Below are positions 8,493 through 19,100 of a stretch of DNA of 64,000 nucleotides, in pieces; the first letter of the stretch is position 1, and each line of letters starts with the position of its first letter. A program made the translations under genes and the position numbers. Below the pieces are notes generated by a model. The model was not told the DNA's origin. It did no database searches and saw only the letters and a list, made by a program, of their open reading frames with translations. The stretch is from Blastocatellia bacterium. GTDB lineage: Bacteria > Acidobacteriota > Blastocatellia > Chloracidobacteriales > Chloracidobacteriaceae. The DNA lies in assembly GCA_019695185.1 (NCBI GenBank), contig JAIBAN010000021.1, positions 27,121 to 91,120 of the forward strand, written 5' to 3'.

Positions 8493-10871
8493 ATGGACGC
8501 GCAGCCCCTCATGCCCAAACAGGTTCAAACCACGGAAACCGAGGTTTCCGCCTCTGAAACCCATCATGTTTCAGAGTTTTCCGGTGAGATGCTCACCACC
8601 CCAGCCTTGCTGGCAGCAGCCCTCGAACGCGAAAAAGCAGCCCGCAAGCAATTGGATGCGCTGGTGAAAATCAGCAGTGCCGTCAACTCCAGCCGGGATT
8701 TGAATGGTATTTTCGGAGTGATTACCGAAGAGGTGCGCAAGGTCATTTCATTTGACCGGGCCAGCATCGCACTGTTGAACGAAGACCGGACTTTGGTCCA
8801 GGTCTATGCCTTGCACAACGATGATTCCTCAGCCTTGCAGGTCGGCACCAGCATGCCGGCGGCGGGAACGGTTACCGAACGGGTGGTCAAAACCGGCCAG
8901 CCCATTATCTGCTCTGATTTGCAGCAGGAAGCCCGGTTTGTGACCTATCCGAATATGCTGGCCCAGGGATTCCGTTCCTCGGCGGCCTATCCGCTCAGGG
9001 TCCGGGGGCAGATGCTGGGAACGCTCAATTTCACCAGCCGGACGGTCAATTGCTACAGTCCGACCGACCTGGACATGATTGAGCGGCTGTCGGACCCGAT
9101 TGCGATTGCAGTTGACAACCTGCAATTGCTCTCCCTGGCGGAAAAACGCGCCCAGGAGGCCCAGGAAGTCGCCGCCCGCGAGGAAACCATCAACCGTATC
9201 GTGAGCGCCATCCGCCGCACCCTCGACCTGGAGGATATTCTGCGGACAGCAGCCGAACAACTTGGGCGGCATACGGCAACAGACCGCTGTCTGGTCTACG
9301 TGCTGGACGAAACGGAAGCCACGGGTACAGTCCGGGCCAGTTGTTATGTGGCGGATTCGGCCTCTCCCAACGGGGCCACCTGGGTCACCATCCGCGACTC
9401 GATTGCTGAGGACCTGCGCAAGGGCAACTCGGTGGCAATTCCGGATGCGTCTTCTGCTGAGGCCCCAACCGCCTTCAATATCCTGCACCGGCTCTTTCAC
9501 ATCGGTGCGTTGCTCTATGTGCCCATCATTGCCCAGGATGCACTCGTGGCCGTGATTGAACTCAACCAAAACCTGCCGCGTGCCTGGACGGTCGGGGAAA
9601 TTTCGCTTGTGACAGCCGTGGCAGCCCATATTTCGGTTTCGCTGCATCAGGCCCAACTGCACCACGAAGTCATCCGGCAAAGCGCTGAAAATGCCCATCT
9701 CGTCAATGAATTGCGGGAAACCAATCAGAAGCTGGGTCAGGTCAACCAGATGAAGGATGAGTTTCTGGCCAACCTTTCGCACGAACTGCGCACGCCATTG
9801 ACCGCCATCACCGCCTGGGCTGAACTCCTCAATGTCACCAAGCCGGATTCGACCCCCAATCTGGCTGAATGGCAGGAAGGCATCAGCACCATTCTCAGTT
9901 CTTCGACTGCACTCACCCAAATTATCGAAGACCTGATTGATTTGTCACATATTCAAAATGAAACCCTGAATCTGGACCTGATACCGGTCAATCTCCATGC
10001 CACGATTGAGGAAGCCGTTCAAATGGTCCGGCAACAAGCCAGGGAAAAAGGAGTCCACCTGGAGTTTCAGCCTGCTGCTGAAATGCGCATGGTCAAACTT
10101 GATACACTCCGGATGCGACAGGTGTTGTGGAACCTGCTGACCAACGGAATCAAATTCACGCCACCGGGAGGCCGGGTCACGGTTTCCACTGAACTCCAGG
10201 CGGGACACCTGACTCTGAAGGTCAAGGACACAGGAATTGGAATTGAACCTTCTTTTCTGCCGCACGTGTTTGACCGGTTCCGGCAGGAAGACGCCACCCG
10301 CAAACGAAAGTATCGCGGACTTGGCATTGGCCTGACGATTGTCAAGGCTTTGGTCGAAGCTCATCACGGTACCATCAAAGTCACCAGCAACGGACGGAAT
10401 CAGGGGACCACGGTCACCCTGACCCTGCCGGTTTCCGTGCCGGTGGAAAAATCCCTGGTTTCCCCTCTGACTGCTCCGTCAAACCTGGAGACTCCCGCCA
10501 CAGTCCAACAGGAAATCCTGGTCATTGAAGATGACCCGGTGGTTTTGCGGCTCATTGGCAAAATGGTGGAGCATCTGGGCTATACGGCGCGGCTGGTGGA
10601 AAGCGCCACTCTTGCCCTGAAACTCATGACCAACTGGCAACCGGCACTGATTTTGACCGACATTAACATGCCGGGCATGGATGGACTGGAGCTGCTTGAG
10701 CACATCCGGCAGGATCCAACCCGCACAGCCCTCCCGGTTGTCGCGCTGACCGGGTTTGTGTCTGTTGAGTCACTTGCCCAACTGGAAGACAGAACCTTTA
10801 ATGATGTGCTGACCAAACCCGTGAGCAAAGCGCACCTTGCCGACATGCTGCGGAAACACCTTGCTTCATAA
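8493..10871 (+). CDS. Hybrid sensor histidine kinase with two GAF domains and a C-terminal receiver
   Basis: A cytoplasmic two-component protein of about 792 residues with no membrane segments. Numbering from the ATG at 8493: GAF 1 at about 62-205, GAF 2 at about 237-390, HisKA with the H-box 'LSHELRTPLTAI' (phospho-His about 430), HATPase_c with N-box 'NLLTNGIKFTPPGG' near 545 and G-box 'GLGIGLTI' near 609, and a receiver at about 670-788 with phospho-Asp about 723 in 'LTDINMPGMDG'. The GAF domains presumably bind a small ligand or cofactor; the signal is unknown. Starts at 8409 and 8511 are also possible, since none has a good ribosome-binding site. No separate response regulator is adjacent, so the output partner is unknown. 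Confidence 0.93.
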   Translation: MDAQPLMPKQVQTTETEVSASETHHVSEFSGEMLTTPALLAAALEREKAARKQLDALVKISSAVNSSRDLNGIFGVITEEVRKVISFDRASIALLNEDRTLVQVYALHNDDSSALQVGTSMPAAGTVTERVVKTGQPIICSDLQQEARFVTYPNMLAQGFRSSAAYPLRVRGQMLGTLNFTSRTVNCYSPTDLDMIERLSDPIAIAVDNLQLLSLAEKRAQEAQEVAAREETINRIVSAIRRTLDLEDILRTAAEQLGRHTATDRCLVYVLDETEATGTVRASCYVADSASPNGATWVTIRDSIAEDLRKGNSVAIPDASSAEAPTAFNILHRLFHIGALLYVPIIAQDALVAVIELNQNLPRAWTVGEISLVTAVAAHISVSLHQAQLHHEVIRQSAENAHLVNELRETNQKLGQVNQMKDEFLANLSHELRTPLTAITAWAELLNVTKPDSTPNLAEWQEGISTILSSSTALTQIIEDLIDLSHIQNETLNLDLIPVNLHATIEEAVQMVRQQAREKGVHLEFQPAAEMRMVKLDTLRMRQVLWNLLTNGIKFTPPGGRVTVSTELQAGHLTLKVKDTGIGIEPSFLPHVFDRFRQEDATRKRKYRGLGIGLTIVKALVEAHHGTIKVTSNGRNQGTTVTLTLPVSVPVEKSLVSPLTAPSNLETPATVQQEILVIEDDPVVLRLIGKMVEHLGYTARLVESATLALKLMTNWQPALILTDINMPGMDGLELLEHIRQDPTRTALPVVALTGFVSVESLAQLEDRTFNDVLTKPVSKAHLADMLRKHLAS

Positions 10872-11011
10872 TTGAGAATTGAGAATTGAGAATTGAGAAT
10901 GAATCCCAGGTTTCGGGTTTCGGGTTTCGGGTTTTTGAAATACCGGAAATGTCAGACTTTGAATCAGATTACAATTCTCAATTCTCAATTCTCAATTCTC
11001 AATTCTCAATT
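10870..11011. repeat. Paired tandem-repeat element, AATTGAG unit, filling the gap from stop to start codon
   Basis: AATTGAG copies at 10870-10900, starting inside the kinase TAA, face CTCAATT copies at 10972-11011, which end on the base before the next ATG. The spacer holds a further tandem run, TTTCGGG, at about 10911-10937. The element occupies the entire intergenic region. Confidence 0.92.
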
Positions 11012-11965
11012 ATGTCTTCCAAATGGGCCTTCGCCGGACTTCTCCTGATTGCATTCATCTGGGGCAGTACCTTTGCCATTGCCAAAGAGGTTTTAACCGT
11101 ATTCGGCCCGCTGCAATACATCAGTCTGCGGTTTGGCATCACGGCGTTGGCGGCATTGGTTTTATGGGGTCGCTCCCTGCGCCACACCCAAAGAAAAACT
11201 GTTTGGCACGGCATCGGACTGGGTATCCTGCTGGGAATCGGCTTTTTGACCCAAACCGTTGGCCTGGCCTGGACCACAGCCTCCAAGTCAGCCTTTATCA
11301 CCGGTCTTTCGGTCCCGTTGGTGCCGTTGTTTGGTTCGCTGCTCGGGTGGACCCGCCTGCATCGGGGCAATCTTATCGGCACCGGAACCGCCCTCGTCGG
11401 GTTCTTCCTGCTGTGTTACCCGACTGGCGGTTTTTCCGACATCAATTCCGGAGATGTGGTTTCCCTGGCTTGCACCGTTGCCTTTGCCCTGCATATTTTG
11501 GGGACCGAACGTTCGGTTTCAGGTTCCAACGTGGCTGCGCTCAATGTCGTCCAGCTCTTTGTTTGCGCAATTTTTCTGGGCCTGGCCTGGGGCGTTCTGT
11601 TTAGTGCGCATCTGGCGGGATGGCCCCTGCCCACTGCCTTTGCCCGTGAAGTGGTGATAGTTTCAGTTCCACTGAAAACAGGCATCCAGTTTTGCTTTCT
11701 GGCTTTGATTACCCTGCTCTGCTATCGGATTCAAACGGCCGCCCAGCGGCAGGTTTCTGCCACCAGTGCCGCGCTCATTTTTTCACTGGAACCGGTGTTT
11801 GCCACTGCGCTGGCATTTCTGATGCTTCATGAGACCCTGGGCTGGCGGGCCGGAATTGGAGGCGCTCTGACAGTGGCAGCCGTGTTTATTTCGGAATTGC
11901 ACCCAGCCGTGGCCCTGCCTGCCAAAGAACCGGCTCCGCCGACCAATCAGCGGTTCACCACCTGA
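11012..11965 (+). CDS. EamA/DMT superfamily transporter
   Basis: A 317-residue inner-membrane protein with about ten hydrophobic helices in two EamA repeats. The opening 'LLLIAFIWGSTFAIAKEVL' is typical of the drug/metabolite transporter superfamily, and the second half contains 'SATSAALIFSLEPVFATALA', the usual repeat-2 signature. The substrate is not predictable; family members export amino acids, metabolites or drugs. The ATG at 11012 directly follows a CTCAATT repeat array and has no Shine-Dalgarno sequence. In-frame codons upstream only translate repeat sequence, so I reject them. The C-terminal tail is Pro rich. Confidence 0.9.
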   Translation: MSSKWAFAGLLLIAFIWGSTFAIAKEVLTVFGPLQYISLRFGITALAALVLWGRSLRHTQRKTVWHGIGLGILLGIGFLTQTVGLAWTTASKSAFITGLSVPLVPLFGSLLGWTRLHRGNLIGTGTALVGFFLLCYPTGGFSDINSGDVVSLACTVAFALHILGTERSVSGSNVAALNVVQLFVCAIFLGLAWGVLFSAHLAGWPLPTAFAREVVIVSVPLKTGIQFCFLALITLLCYRIQTAAQRQVSATSAALIFSLEPVFATALAFLMLHETLGWRAGIGGALTVAAVFISELHPAVALPAKEPAPPTNQRFTT

Positions 11966-12019
11966 AACCTCCCGCATATCCCAGCCGTCTTGCCAGTGCT
12001 TCCGGAAAGTCTGTACCAT

Positions 12020-12205
12020 TTTAAGGGTCCAGGGTCCAGGGTCCAGGGTTCAGGGTTCAGGGTTCAGGGTTTAGGGTCTTCTGAATGGACAATTGAAAAT
12101 GGCCAATTGACAATTTAATCCCAATTCCATCCCTCAGTTTTCAGTTATTCTAAAACCCTGGACCCTGGACCCTGAACCCTGGACCCTGAACCCTGAACCC
12201 TGGAC
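12020..12205. repeat. Paired tandem-repeat element, GGGTCCA/GGGTTCA unit
   Basis: About eight G-rich heptamers at 12022-12077 face about seven C-rich heptamers (CCCTGGA/CCCTGAA) at 12152-12204. The spacer holds a smaller AATTGaaaATGGCCAATTGACAATT motif at 12090-12115. The G-rich arm follows the transporter gene and the C-rich arm precedes the peptidase ribosome-binding site. Confidence 0.92.
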
Positions 12206-12229
12206 TTGATTTCCCCAAGGAGTACCAAC

Positions 12230-13627
12230 ATGCCTTTTCCCCCCTTTGCCCGTCGCATCCGCCCATTTGCCTGCGTTGTCTGTGCGTTGGTCTTGTTTCA
12301 CACGCTTTCACTGCTGAGTGCCGGTTTGATTGGCAATGCGGCAGAACGAAACGGGTCCCTACAACTGGGAAACCAGCCGCTCAACGAATACAAGGCCCGC
12401 CGCCAAAAACTGATGAACCAGACCAAGGACGGCGTGGTTGCCTTGATTGGCGACCTGGAAGAAAGCAATGGCATTGACCGGAAATTCCGTCAAAACGACA
12501 ACTTCCTGTACCTGACCGGAGTTGATACGCCCGGCTCGTATCTGTTGCTGGTTCCTGAAGGCTACCAAACCGCACGGGAAATCCTGTTTCTGCCAGCCCG
12601 CGACCCGCAACAGGAACGCTGGACCGGGCCGCAAATCGGGCCGAGCGAGGAAACCGCCAAACTGCTGGGCTTTGACAAGGTGCTGGCAACGACGGAATTT
12701 TCCCGGGTCCTGAACGAAGTGACCAACAGTGAGTTTCGCAGCAAAGGAAAACCCCTGTACACGGTTGATTACGGTCAGGCCGGAAGCCGCACCCGCGAAC
12801 GCGAATTCACTGACAACCTGCGGAAATCCGCGACCGGACTGAAACTCATGGATGTTCGCCCCCTGCTGGCGGAGATGCGCAAAGTCAAATCGGCCTCAGA
12901 AATCGCGCTCCTCCAAAAAGCGGTGGATATCTCCAACGAAGGCCAAATGGACGTGCTGCGCAATATCGCGCCGGGCAAATATGAATATGAAATGGAGGCG
13001 CTTGTGCTGGCGGCCTTCTATCGCAACGGGGCGGAACGTCCGGGCTACCCCTGCATTGTCGGGTCGGGCATCTATTCCACGGTGCTTCATTACAATAAAA
13101 ACAAGAAACAGATTGAGGACGGCGATACGGTGGTGGTGGATGTCGGAGCGGAATTCAGCCAGTACACGGCGGACCTCACCCGGACCTTTCCAGCCAACGG
13201 TAAATTCACGCCCCGCCAGCGGGAAATCTATCAACTGGTGCTTGATGCCCAGGAAGCCGCCGCCAAAGGCTTCAAACCGGGTGAGTCAACCATGGCCGAT
13301 TTGAACTACATTGCCCGCGATTTCATCCACAACAGTCCGTTGCGGTCCGGCGAATTGACCATGGATACCTTTTTCATTCATGGCCTGGGGCATTTCATCG
13401 GCATGAATGTTCACGATGTTGGTGATTATTCACAGCCGCTCCCGGTTGGCGCGGTGTTTACCATTGAGCCGGGTATTTACATTCCAAGCGAAAAAATCGG
13501 TGTCCGGATTGAAGACAATTACCTTGTGACGGAAAAGGGACTTGAGAAACTTTCCAAAAATCTGCCCTCCCGCCCGGAGGAAATCGAACGGCTGATGGCT
13601 GAAGCCCGGAGAGGCAAAAAGTTCTGA
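12230..13627 (+). CDS. pepP: Exported Xaa-Pro aminopeptidase (M24B)
   Basis: A 465-residue M24B metallopeptidase that removes N-terminal residues preceding proline. The ATG at 12230 has AAGGAG 7 nt upstream. A signal peptide is likely: basic 'RRIRP', then a hydrophobic stretch at about residues 13-32 and 'GNAAE'. The N-terminal creatinase-like domain contains 'FRQNDNFLYLTGV'. The dinuclear metal ligands are all present: Asp304 and Asp315 ('VDVGAEF', 'ADLTRTF'), His388 ('GLGHFIG'), Glu413 ('TIEPGIY') and Glu428 ('RIEDNY'). The cell location is probably periplasm, in contrast to the cytoplasmic E. coli enzyme. It is likely to serve peptide scavenging. Confidence 0.93.
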   Translation: MPFPPFARRIRPFACVVCALVLFHTLSLLSAGLIGNAAERNGSLQLGNQPLNEYKARRQKLMNQTKDGVVALIGDLEESNGIDRKFRQNDNFLYLTGVDTPGSYLLLVPEGYQTAREILFLPARDPQQERWTGPQIGPSEETAKLLGFDKVLATTEFSRVLNEVTNSEFRSKGKPLYTVDYGQAGSRTREREFTDNLRKSATGLKLMDVRPLLAEMRKVKSASEIALLQKAVDISNEGQMDVLRNIAPGKYEYEMEALVLAAFYRNGAERPGYPCIVGSGIYSTVLHYNKNKKQIEDGDTVVVDVGAEFSQYTADLTRTFPANGKFTPRQREIYQLVLDAQEAAAKGFKPGESTMADLNYIARDFIHNSPLRSGELTMDTFFIHGLGHFIGMNVHDVGDYSQPLPVGAVFTIEPGIYIPSEKIGVRIEDNYLVTEKGLEKLSKNLPSRPEEIERLMAEARRGKKF

Positions 13628-13823
13628 GTTCCGCCTTCAGGCGGCAGTTTGGAGTTCCACCTTCAGGTGGCAGTTTGGAGTTCCGCCTTCAGGCGGCTGG
13701 ATTTGGGGTTTTCAATTGAATATTCAGTAACTTTCATTTAAGAAGCAGCCTAAAGGCTGTACTCCAAACCGCTGCCTGAAGGCGGAACTCCAAACCGCTG
13801 CCTGAAGGCGGAACTCCAAACCT
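13626..13823. repeat. Paired tandem-repeat element, 25-26 bp unit with internal palindrome
   Basis: Three copies of a unit GTTCCGCCTTCAGGCGGCAG followed by TTTGGA (13628-13698) face about three inverted copies at 13742-13822. Each unit contains its own small palindrome (CCGCCTTCAGGCGG; one copy is compensated as CCACCTTCAGGTGG), so the region can fold both locally and arm-to-arm. Confidence 0.9.
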
Positions 13824-13838
13824 TGGACTCGAAACCTC

Positions 13839-15848
13839 ATGATTGAAAGCCTGCTCAAACGCGACGTACAAAAACGCTCCCAATCGCTCCGGTTTACCGG
13901 ACGCCTCCTGTTTCTCACCGAAGACCCTGAACTTGTCAAACGCCAACTTGGCGGCACCGACCTTGACTGGTCGGCGGACAAGCCGGACATGAAACTCCGT
14001 GACAACATCAGTACGGATGAAATCACGCCCGGTTATGTCTGTTACTATTTTGACGAGACGCTGGGCGAATTCCCCTATGTCGGCCTCAAATGCGGCGACG
14101 AGTTGCCAATTGGCCGGAATGCAATCAAAAACGGCGGCTTTGCCGTTTCCGTGTCGGGCAAACGACGTGGCAAAGGCTCCAGCCGCGAGCAATCCCCCTA
14201 TGCCGAACTGACCGCCGGAATTCAGGTCGTCATCGCCGAAAACATTGAGCGGATTTACAACCAGAACTGTCAGAATCTGGGTGTGCTGACCTCGACCAAT
14301 TTCGGCCTGCTCGAAAAACTGAAAAGCGGCGAAGAAATCCCGCTGGCTGAATTCACTGCGGGAGTGGATGACATCACCCGTCAAATCATTGAATATGGCG
14401 GGCTTTTTTCCTTTAACATCGCCCGGTTGCAGGGCAAGGTGAGTATTCCTGAAATTACAACGGCACCCCGCCCGATGACACTGGCGGAGAAAATCTTTGC
14501 CCGGCACATGGTGGCCAATCTGGCTGAAAATCAGCTTGGGGTGGCGGCGGTCAAACCCGGAGACGCCGGATTTGTCCGCGTGGACTGGCGTTTCAGCCAC
14601 GAATATGTGACGCCGATGGCCGCCAGCTTCTTTGAGCAATATGTCGGAAAAAGCGAAAAAGTGACCGACCCGGATTCAATTTTACTCTTCCGCGACCATC
14701 TGACCTTTTTGGACCAGGTGATGCCGCCCGCCAAACGGCAACTCGGACTGTTGGACGCCGCTGCCGGACTGGCCGTCAAACAGGAGGAGTTTGCCCGCGA
14801 ACAGGGCATCCGGCTCCACGGCGAACTGACCGACCGGAAAGGCTCCGAAGCCATCTGCCATAGCAAAATGCTGCAATCCTATGCCCTGCCCGGCCAGATT
14901 CTGGTTGGTTCGGACTCGCACACGCCGCATTCCGGGGCGCTGGGCTGCATTGCCTTTGGCATTGGCACCACCGATGTGTTCAACGCCTGGATTACCAAAG
15001 ACGTGCGGGTCACCGTGCCGAAATCGGTCAAAATCGTAGTTCACGGACAAAAACCGGCCAGCCTGACCGCCAAGGATTTCATGCTTGAAATTCTGCGGCA
15101 TCCCTATGTCAAAAACGGCGAAGCCATCGGCACGATTGTCGAATACACGGGCGAAGCCGTCGCCGCGCTTTCGATTGACGAACGCGCCACCATGACCAAC
15201 ATGGCCGCCGAAGTTGGTGCGTTCACCGGCATTGTGGCAGCGGATGAAAAAACCGTCGAATTTCTGGTCAGCCAGCGTGGCATGGCCCGCGCCGAAGCCG
15301 AAGCCCTTTGTGCCGGAATGCAAAGCGACCCCGACGCCGAATATGTCAAAGTGATTGAAATTGACGCCTCGGCCATGCGTCCGCTGGTGGCCCTGCCGGG
15401 CGACCCCGGCAACGGCGTGGCAATTGACGAACTGCACGAACCGGTCAAGGTGGATATTGCCTACGGCGGTTCCTGCACCGGCGGCAAAATCGAAGACATG
15501 GATTTGTACGTGCAGGTCTTCCGCGAAGCCCTGGCGCACGGCAAACGGGTGGCTGACGGGGTGGATTGCTTTATCCAGTTCGGCTCGCAGGAAGTACGCG
15601 ATTACTGTCTGGCGGCGGGTTATCTGGAGATTCTGGAAAAAGTCGGAGCCCAGGTCATCGAGCCCAGTTGCGGAGCCTGTATCAGCGCCGGTCCCGGTGT
15701 CAGCACCAGTGCCGAACAGGTCACGATTTCCGCCATCAACCGCAATTTTCCTGGCCGGAGCGGTCCCGGACAAATGTACCTTGCCAGCCCGCTGACGGTC
15801 GCAGCTTCGGCAATTGCCGGCTATATCACGGAATACAAGCCGGTTTAA
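13839..15848 (+). CDS. Aconitase-superfamily hydratase, fused with N-terminal swivel domain (isopropylmalate dehydratase/homoaconitase-like)
   Basis: A 669-residue [4Fe-4S] hydro-lyase combining what are usually LeuD (small) and LeuC (large) parts in one chain, with the swivel domain first (about residues 40-210) and the catalytic domains after (about 215-669). The swivel part has 'DNISTDEITPGYV' and 'GRGKGSSREQ'-like sequence. The catalytic part has 'LVGSDSHTPHSGALG' and cluster ligands Cys546 ('GGSCTGGKIED') and Cys611/Cys614 ('SCGACISAGPG'). The substrate is uncertain: 3-isopropylmalate, homocitrate-type or citrate are all possible, and no leucine genes are adjacent. The ATG lacks a Shine-Dalgarno and follows a repeat element by 15 nt. 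Confidence 0.88.
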   Translation: MIESLLKRDVQKRSQSLRFTGRLLFLTEDPELVKRQLGGTDLDWSADKPDMKLRDNISTDEITPGYVCYYFDETLGEFPYVGLKCGDELPIGRNAIKNGGFAVSVSGKRRGKGSSREQSPYAELTAGIQVVIAENIERIYNQNCQNLGVLTSTNFGLLEKLKSGEEIPLAEFTAGVDDITRQIIEYGGLFSFNIARLQGKVSIPEITTAPRPMTLAEKIFARHMVANLAENQLGVAAVKPGDAGFVRVDWRFSHEYVTPMAASFFEQYVGKSEKVTDPDSILLFRDHLTFLDQVMPPAKRQLGLLDAAAGLAVKQEEFAREQGIRLHGELTDRKGSEAICHSKMLQSYALPGQILVGSDSHTPHSGALGCIAFGIGTTDVFNAWITKDVRVTVPKSVKIVVHGQKPASLTAKDFMLEILRHPYVKNGEAIGTIVEYTGEAVAALSIDERATMTNMAAEVGAFTGIVAADEKTVEFLVSQRGMARAEAEALCAGMQSDPDAEYVKVIEIDASAMRPLVALPGDPGNGVAIDELHEPVKVDIAYGGSCTGGKIEDMDLYVQVFREALAHGKRVADGVDCFIQFGSQEVRDYCLAAGYLEILEKVGAQVIEPSCGACISAGPGVSTSAEQVTISAINRNFPGRSGPGQMYLASPLTVAASAIAGYITEYKPV

Positions 15849-15859
15849 GATAACTCCTT

Positions 15860-15943
15860 CATCACAGAGACACAGAGAACAGAGAGGTTGCACAGAGAAA
15901 AACAGGAAAGACTCTGTGCAGCCTCTGTGTTCTCTGTGGTGAG
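15860..15943. repeat. Paired repeat element, CACAGAGA unit
   Basis: CACAGAGA-like copies at 15863-15897 face CTCTGTG-type copies at 15912-15940, with a spacer of only about 14 nt, giving a long imperfect hairpin after the hydratase stop. Confidence 0.85.
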
Positions 15944-16197
15944 TCTTTCCTGACACACTTTTCCCCACTCGGCTGCAAAATTCCCCAACTGGTTGGATTT
16001 TCCCACCATTCGCCCTCTGTCATCGTTCTGTTACATCCTGCAAAGACAGGAACCACAGCGGTTCCCGGCTTTCCGGAAATCTCCACGCCTCTGACTGCAA
16101 ATGGTACGCGGCTTGCCCTCCATCATAGGCGGAGCACCATCGCTCGCGCCCGGTTTTCGGAAACCTGCCGGAAACCCTTTGAAGGGAGGACCAGTGT
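15944..16197. other. Intergenic region upstream of the large exported protein
   Basis: About 250 bp with no supported gene. It contains the ribosome-binding site of the next gene (GGGAGGA about 8 nt before the ATG at 16198). I do not see a convincing promoter pair. Short reading frames on the minus strand have no recognisable features. Confidence 0.5.
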
Positions 16198-19100
16198 ATG
16201 TGGACCCGCAAAGCAACTGACATCACCCTGCATGTTCTTATTTTTCTCATCGCGGTTTTGTTTTTCACCTCAACCTGCTGGTCGCCTCCGGCGGTTTCAC
16301 AAATTCAGAGCGAACCCTTCCCACCCTTTGAACAGGCGGTTCCTTTGCCGGACCAGGCTCCGGTCATTCCGTTTTTTCCCAACAGTGGAACTGCTGTCAG
16401 CCCTCGGCTTGATGCCCTGCCCCAATTTGAAGAGGAATTGAAAACCGACGACGGCACGGTTGAATCCGGCGCTTTGGGAGACGGCCTGTTGGTGGTCAAC
16501 CGCCTCACGCCGAGCGGTTACCCGGTCAAACTGGACCGCATCCGGATTCAGTGGGACGGCTTTTCCGGCCAGCCTTCACCCATCGGAGCACAGGTCCGCC
16601 TGCTGGCCTTTCTGGACCCGACCAGCGCCGGGCGTCCGGTGACGCCGGTTCAGTTTGTAGTTGACCAGACTGTGACCATTCCAAGTGTTGGAGGTTTTGT
16701 TGATTTTCCGCTTCCAAACGGTCCGACCCTGGCGGCAGGCGACCTCTATGTGGGGTTTCAGGCACCGAATCCGGCCACCGGCGTGATTTTCTCCGCCGAT
16801 ACCAACGGACCACAGCGCGAACGGGCGTTTTTTTCCATCAACAACGGAACCACCTTTGCCGGACCGTTAACCTTTTCCGACGGACAAAAAGCCAACATCC
16901 TCATCCGGGCGGTGGTTTCGACCGTCAATTCGGGCACGACCGAAGAACTTCGCACCGACGATGGCACGATTGACGGGCGCGGCCTGCTCGACAACTCACT
17001 GCTGATGGTCAATCGCCTGACACCATCGAGTTATCCGGTGACGCTCCAGAAAGCCAAAATCATGTTTGTGGCCTTTCAGGGCCAGCCCAGCCCGATTGGC
17101 AAATCGGTCCAACTGGTGGTTTTCAGCGACCCGCAGGCCACGGGCAAACCACCGGCCAATCCAACCTTTCAGGTCCAGCAAAACGTGGTCATTACACGGG
17201 TCAACGACTTTATCGAATTTGACGTGCCGCCGGTATCAATCCCCAGCGGTGATGTGTATGTCGGATATGGCGTCGGGAATCCGCATGACGGCGTGGGTTT
17301 TGGAGCCGACACCAACGGCACGCCGCAACACCGGGCGTTTTTCTCGACCAACGGCGGAGCTTCATTTTCCGGACCGCTTCAGCTTTCCGACGGCACCCAG
17401 ACCAATCTGTTGATTCGGGCCATGGTCAGCCGGGGCGGGAGCGGCGGTGACACGCAAGCCCCAACCGTGCAGATTTTGGCTCCAAACGGCGGTGAGACGT
17501 TATCTGCCGGCAGCACCTTTGGCATTCAGTGGACTTCAGGCGACAACACCGGCGTCACAGGCCACAGTATCGCCCTTTCGACCGACGGCGGAGCCACTTT
17601 CCCATCCACGGTGGCCAGCGGACTGGCCGGTTTCACCCAACGGTTTGACTGGACCGTTCCCACCACAGCAACGACCACAGGCCGCATCAAAGTCACGGCC
17701 AGTGACGCAGCGGGCAACAGCAGCTTTGACGTTTCCGACCAGAATTTCCGGATTTCAACCGGTGGCGGCGGCGACACCCAGGCTCCAACCGTCAATCTGT
17801 TGGTTCCCAATGGTGGTGAAACGCTGCTGGCCGGCAGCACTTTTGGCATTCAGTGGACTTCGGGCGACAACACCGGAGTGGCGGCGCATTCAATTACGCT
17901 TTCAACCGACAGCGGCGCGACCTTCCCAGCCAACGTCACCACCGGACTGGCAGGCTACATTCAGCGATTCGACTGGACCGTTCCCAACCCTGCGACGACC
18001 ACGGCCCGCCTCAAAGTCACCGCCAGCGACGCAGCGGGCAACAGCGGCTTTGACCTTTCGGACGGAAATTTCACCATCAAAGCGGGCAATCCCAATCTGC
18101 CCACCGTTTCCATCAACACGACGACGCCAACCATCACCGAACTCGGCATAGCCAGCTTTGTGGTGAGCCGAACGGACAACCTCGATACGGCGGTGACGGT
18201 GCGCTACACGGTGGGCGGTTCGGCAGTCAGCGGAACGGACTTCATTCCGCTCAAAGGGACCGTCACGATTCCAGCCAAAATGGCCTCAACCGTCTTTGGC
18301 GTGATGCCGGTCAACAACCCGAAAATTGACCCGGACCGGACGATTGCCCTCACGCTGGCCAGCGATGTGGCCTATCGGATTGGCGCACAGGCAACAGCCT
18401 CGGTCACGATTCAGGACAACGACAAAATGGGCAGCGGCACCTGTACGCCCGCGGAAGGCGGCAGCATCAACACGGAGGACGGCGCGTCGGTGACATTGCC
18501 GCCGGGTTATGGCGACGGGCAGGCGACCGTCAGCCTGACGCGCATCGGGAAAGCCCCCAAGAACAAAGGCAGCACCGAGGTGCGGACGGTTTCGTGGACG
18601 TATCATTTGGGAATCAGCTACGTGGGTGCGTTTCCGATTGAATCGGAGATTGTGGTGACTGTGCCGCTGGTGGAAAAAGTCTTTCCCGCAGAATGGAACA
18701 GTTTGGGGTTTGAAGGCGTCTGCTACGACGAGAAAACCAAGACCTGGGTTACCATGGGGCGGAATCCGATTGCCGACCGCGAAAAAATGACGGTCACCTT
18801 CCTGCTTCCGATTGCCAAAATGGTCACGCAGGGAACCACTGCCAAAGAACGTTTTGGGCCATACCAGACGGGCTACACCAATACCCTGGATTTCAAGGCA
18901 AACGGAGTCAATCAATCCCTCATGCGGCAGACCCAGGAGCCGGGTTCCAACTTCATTATCACCTACTATGAAGCAACTCCGGCCACCCAATACAGCGTGA
19001 AGGCCGACAAAAACTGGAACAACGGGACAAGCTGCTCCGGCACGACCGGCACGGCGGACACAAATTTTGTGCGCGACCTGGATGCGGTGCTCAACAGTTC

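Noticed and set aside
10886..11011. N-terminal extension of the DMT transporter frame upstream of 11012
   Set aside because: It only translates AATTCTC and TTTCGGG repeats; the transporter fold begins at the ATG at 11012.
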